Positions 5,984 to 6,626 of a stretch of DNA of 6,626 bases are shown piece after piece. The translations under genes were made by a program, and so were the position numbers. This stretch comes from CAYHZL01 sp964361075 (lineage in GTDB: Bacteria > Bacteroidota > Ignavibacteria > UBA10030 > UBA8401): contig CAYHZL010000188.1 in NCBI GenBank assembly GCA_964361075.1, positions 1 through 6,626 on the forward strand. Reading direction: 5' to 3'. The notes below the pieces were generated by a model, which was not told the origin of the DNA, did no database searches, and worked only from the letters and a program-made list of their open reading frames with translations. Each line of letters begins with the position of its first letter. The first letter of the stretch is position 1.

Positions 5984-6616
5984 ATGGATATTCTTAAAGA
6001 TTTTTTTTCTAAACTGACAGATATTAAAGCGCTTGTAGAATGGGCCGGCTATCCCGGATTGGCAATGATTATTTTTTCTGAAACCGGATTGCTTGTCGGA
6101 TTTTTTCTTCCCGGCGATTCACTTCTTGTTACAGCGGGATTATTTGCAGCAGCCGGTTTTTTCAATATTACTTATCTTATTTTTTTATTAATTGCAGCAG
6201 CAGTGCTCGGCAATGCTACCGGTTATACTATCGGAAAAAAGGGGGGGCAGAGATTATATGCACGCAAAGAATCGCGCTTCTTTAAAAAAAATCATTTGCT
6301 GAAGACAAAAGAGTTTTACGAAAAATACGGCGCGATTACTATTGTGCTCGCACAATTTATGCCGTTCGCACGAACTTTTGCTCCAGTGGTTGCAGGTATT
6401 GCTGATATGAAATACCTTCGCTTCGCATCATTCAATATTATCGGAGCAATTAGTTGGATAACCAGTATGTGTCTGCTCGGGTATTTTCTTGGCTCGGCAA
6501 TTCCAAACATTGATAAAAATATTCATTTCGTTATCGCTGCAGTTATATTTCTTTCATTGGTTCCGGGAATTATTAAGTACATCAGAGTAAAAATGGAAAT
6601 GCAAAACGGCAAATAG
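5984..6616 (+). CDS. DedA/SNARE-associated (VTT domain) family membrane protein
   Basis: DedA-family proteins are polytopic inner-membrane proteins; some members (UptA-type) translocate undecaprenyl phosphate back across the membrane, while others act in phospholipid transport or proton-dependent homeostasis. The 210 residues are typical. Seen: FSETGLLVGFFLPGDSLLVTAG at 31-52 with Glu33 and PGD 43-45; GNATGYTIGKKGG at 76-88; FMPFARTFAPVVAG at 125-138 with the key Arg130; FNIIGAISW at 150-158; and hydrophobic segments at about 24-42, 46-60, 63-80, 148-170 and 182-199. These are the family's conserved re-entrant-loop and arginine motifs. The ATG at 5984 lies 9 bp after uppP, with no clear Shine-Dalgarno, so it may be translated by coupling. 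The specific substrate cannot be read from sequence; the position beside uppP makes undecaprenyl phosphate transport a reasonable inference. The run A6G7 at codons 84-88 is odd but in frame. Confidence 0.93.
   Translation: MDILKDFFSKLTDIKALVEWAGYPGLAMIIFSETGLLVGFFLPGDSLLVTAGLFAAAGFFNITYLIFLLIAAAVLGNATGYTIGKKGGQRLYARKESRFFKKNHLLKTKEFYEKYGAITIVLAQFMPFARTFAPVVAGIADMKYLRFASFNIIGAISWITSMCLLGYFLGSAIPNIDKNIHFVIAAVIFLSLVPGIIKYIRVKMEMQNGK
6235..6247 (+). other. A6G7 homopolymer junction containing the heptamer A AAA AAG
   Basis: Six A residues are followed by seven G residues within the dedA gene. The frame reads GGA AAA AAG GGG GGG, so the heptamer 6235-6241 has the codon phasing of a classic -1 slippery site (as in E. 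coli dnaX). A -1 shift would meet TAA at 6283-6285 and give a protein of about 100 residues. No clear downstream stem-loop was seen, so this is a sequence curiosity rather than a supported recoding site. Confidence 0.35.
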
Positions 6617-6626
6617 TACTATTGGG

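Overview
The window is a compact run of six forward-strand genes covering nearly the whole 6.6 kb: mnmE (5' end cut off by the window edge), mnmG, rsmG, murQ, uppP and a dedA-family gene. All six are recognisable core bacterial genes with their diagnostic motifs intact. The DNA is AT-rich with long A and T runs. Two genes (rsmG, murQ) start with TTG behind clear AAGGA-type ribosome binding sites. The gene content and style fit a low-GC bacterium, perhaps from the Bacteroidota/Chlorobiota/Ignavibacteriota group, but that placement is a low-confidence impression; nothing in the window is diagnostic.

Layout. Positions 1-1346 hold mnmE, followed by a 172-bp gap (1347-1518), the only substantial non-coding stretch and the most informative part of the window. 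Its first part is a 107-bp MITE-like element with 15-bp perfect terminal inverted repeats, flanked by TAA on both sides; the left TAA is the mnmE stop codon. Inside are tandem AACACGGAT repeats and a 14-bp GC-rich perfect palindrome. The second part carries two 16-bp sites, 33 bp apart, each one base away from the ParB-binding parS consensus (TGTTNCACGTGAAACA), ending 11 bp before mnmG. From mnmG onward the genes are tightly packed: rsmG overlaps mnmG by 8 bp, and murQ, uppP and the dedA gene follow at gaps of 10, 14 and 9 bp, which suggests one operon.

How the genes work together. MnmE and MnmG form the complex that installs the (carboxymethyl)aminomethyl group on wobble uridine 34 of certain tRNAs, and RsmG methylates G527 (E. 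coli numbering) of 16S rRNA. mnmG-rsmG (gidA-gidB) is a classic origin-proximal pair, and the parS-like sites agree with that. The second half has a cell-wall theme: MurQ recycles MurNAc-6-phosphate, UppP dephosphorylates undecaprenyl pyrophosphate, and some DedA-family proteins return undecaprenyl phosphate across the membrane. I see no novel enzyme system. The points worth a second look are the paired parS-like sites, the small mobile-looking element whose target duplication includes a stop codon, and the murQ-uppP-dedA grouping.
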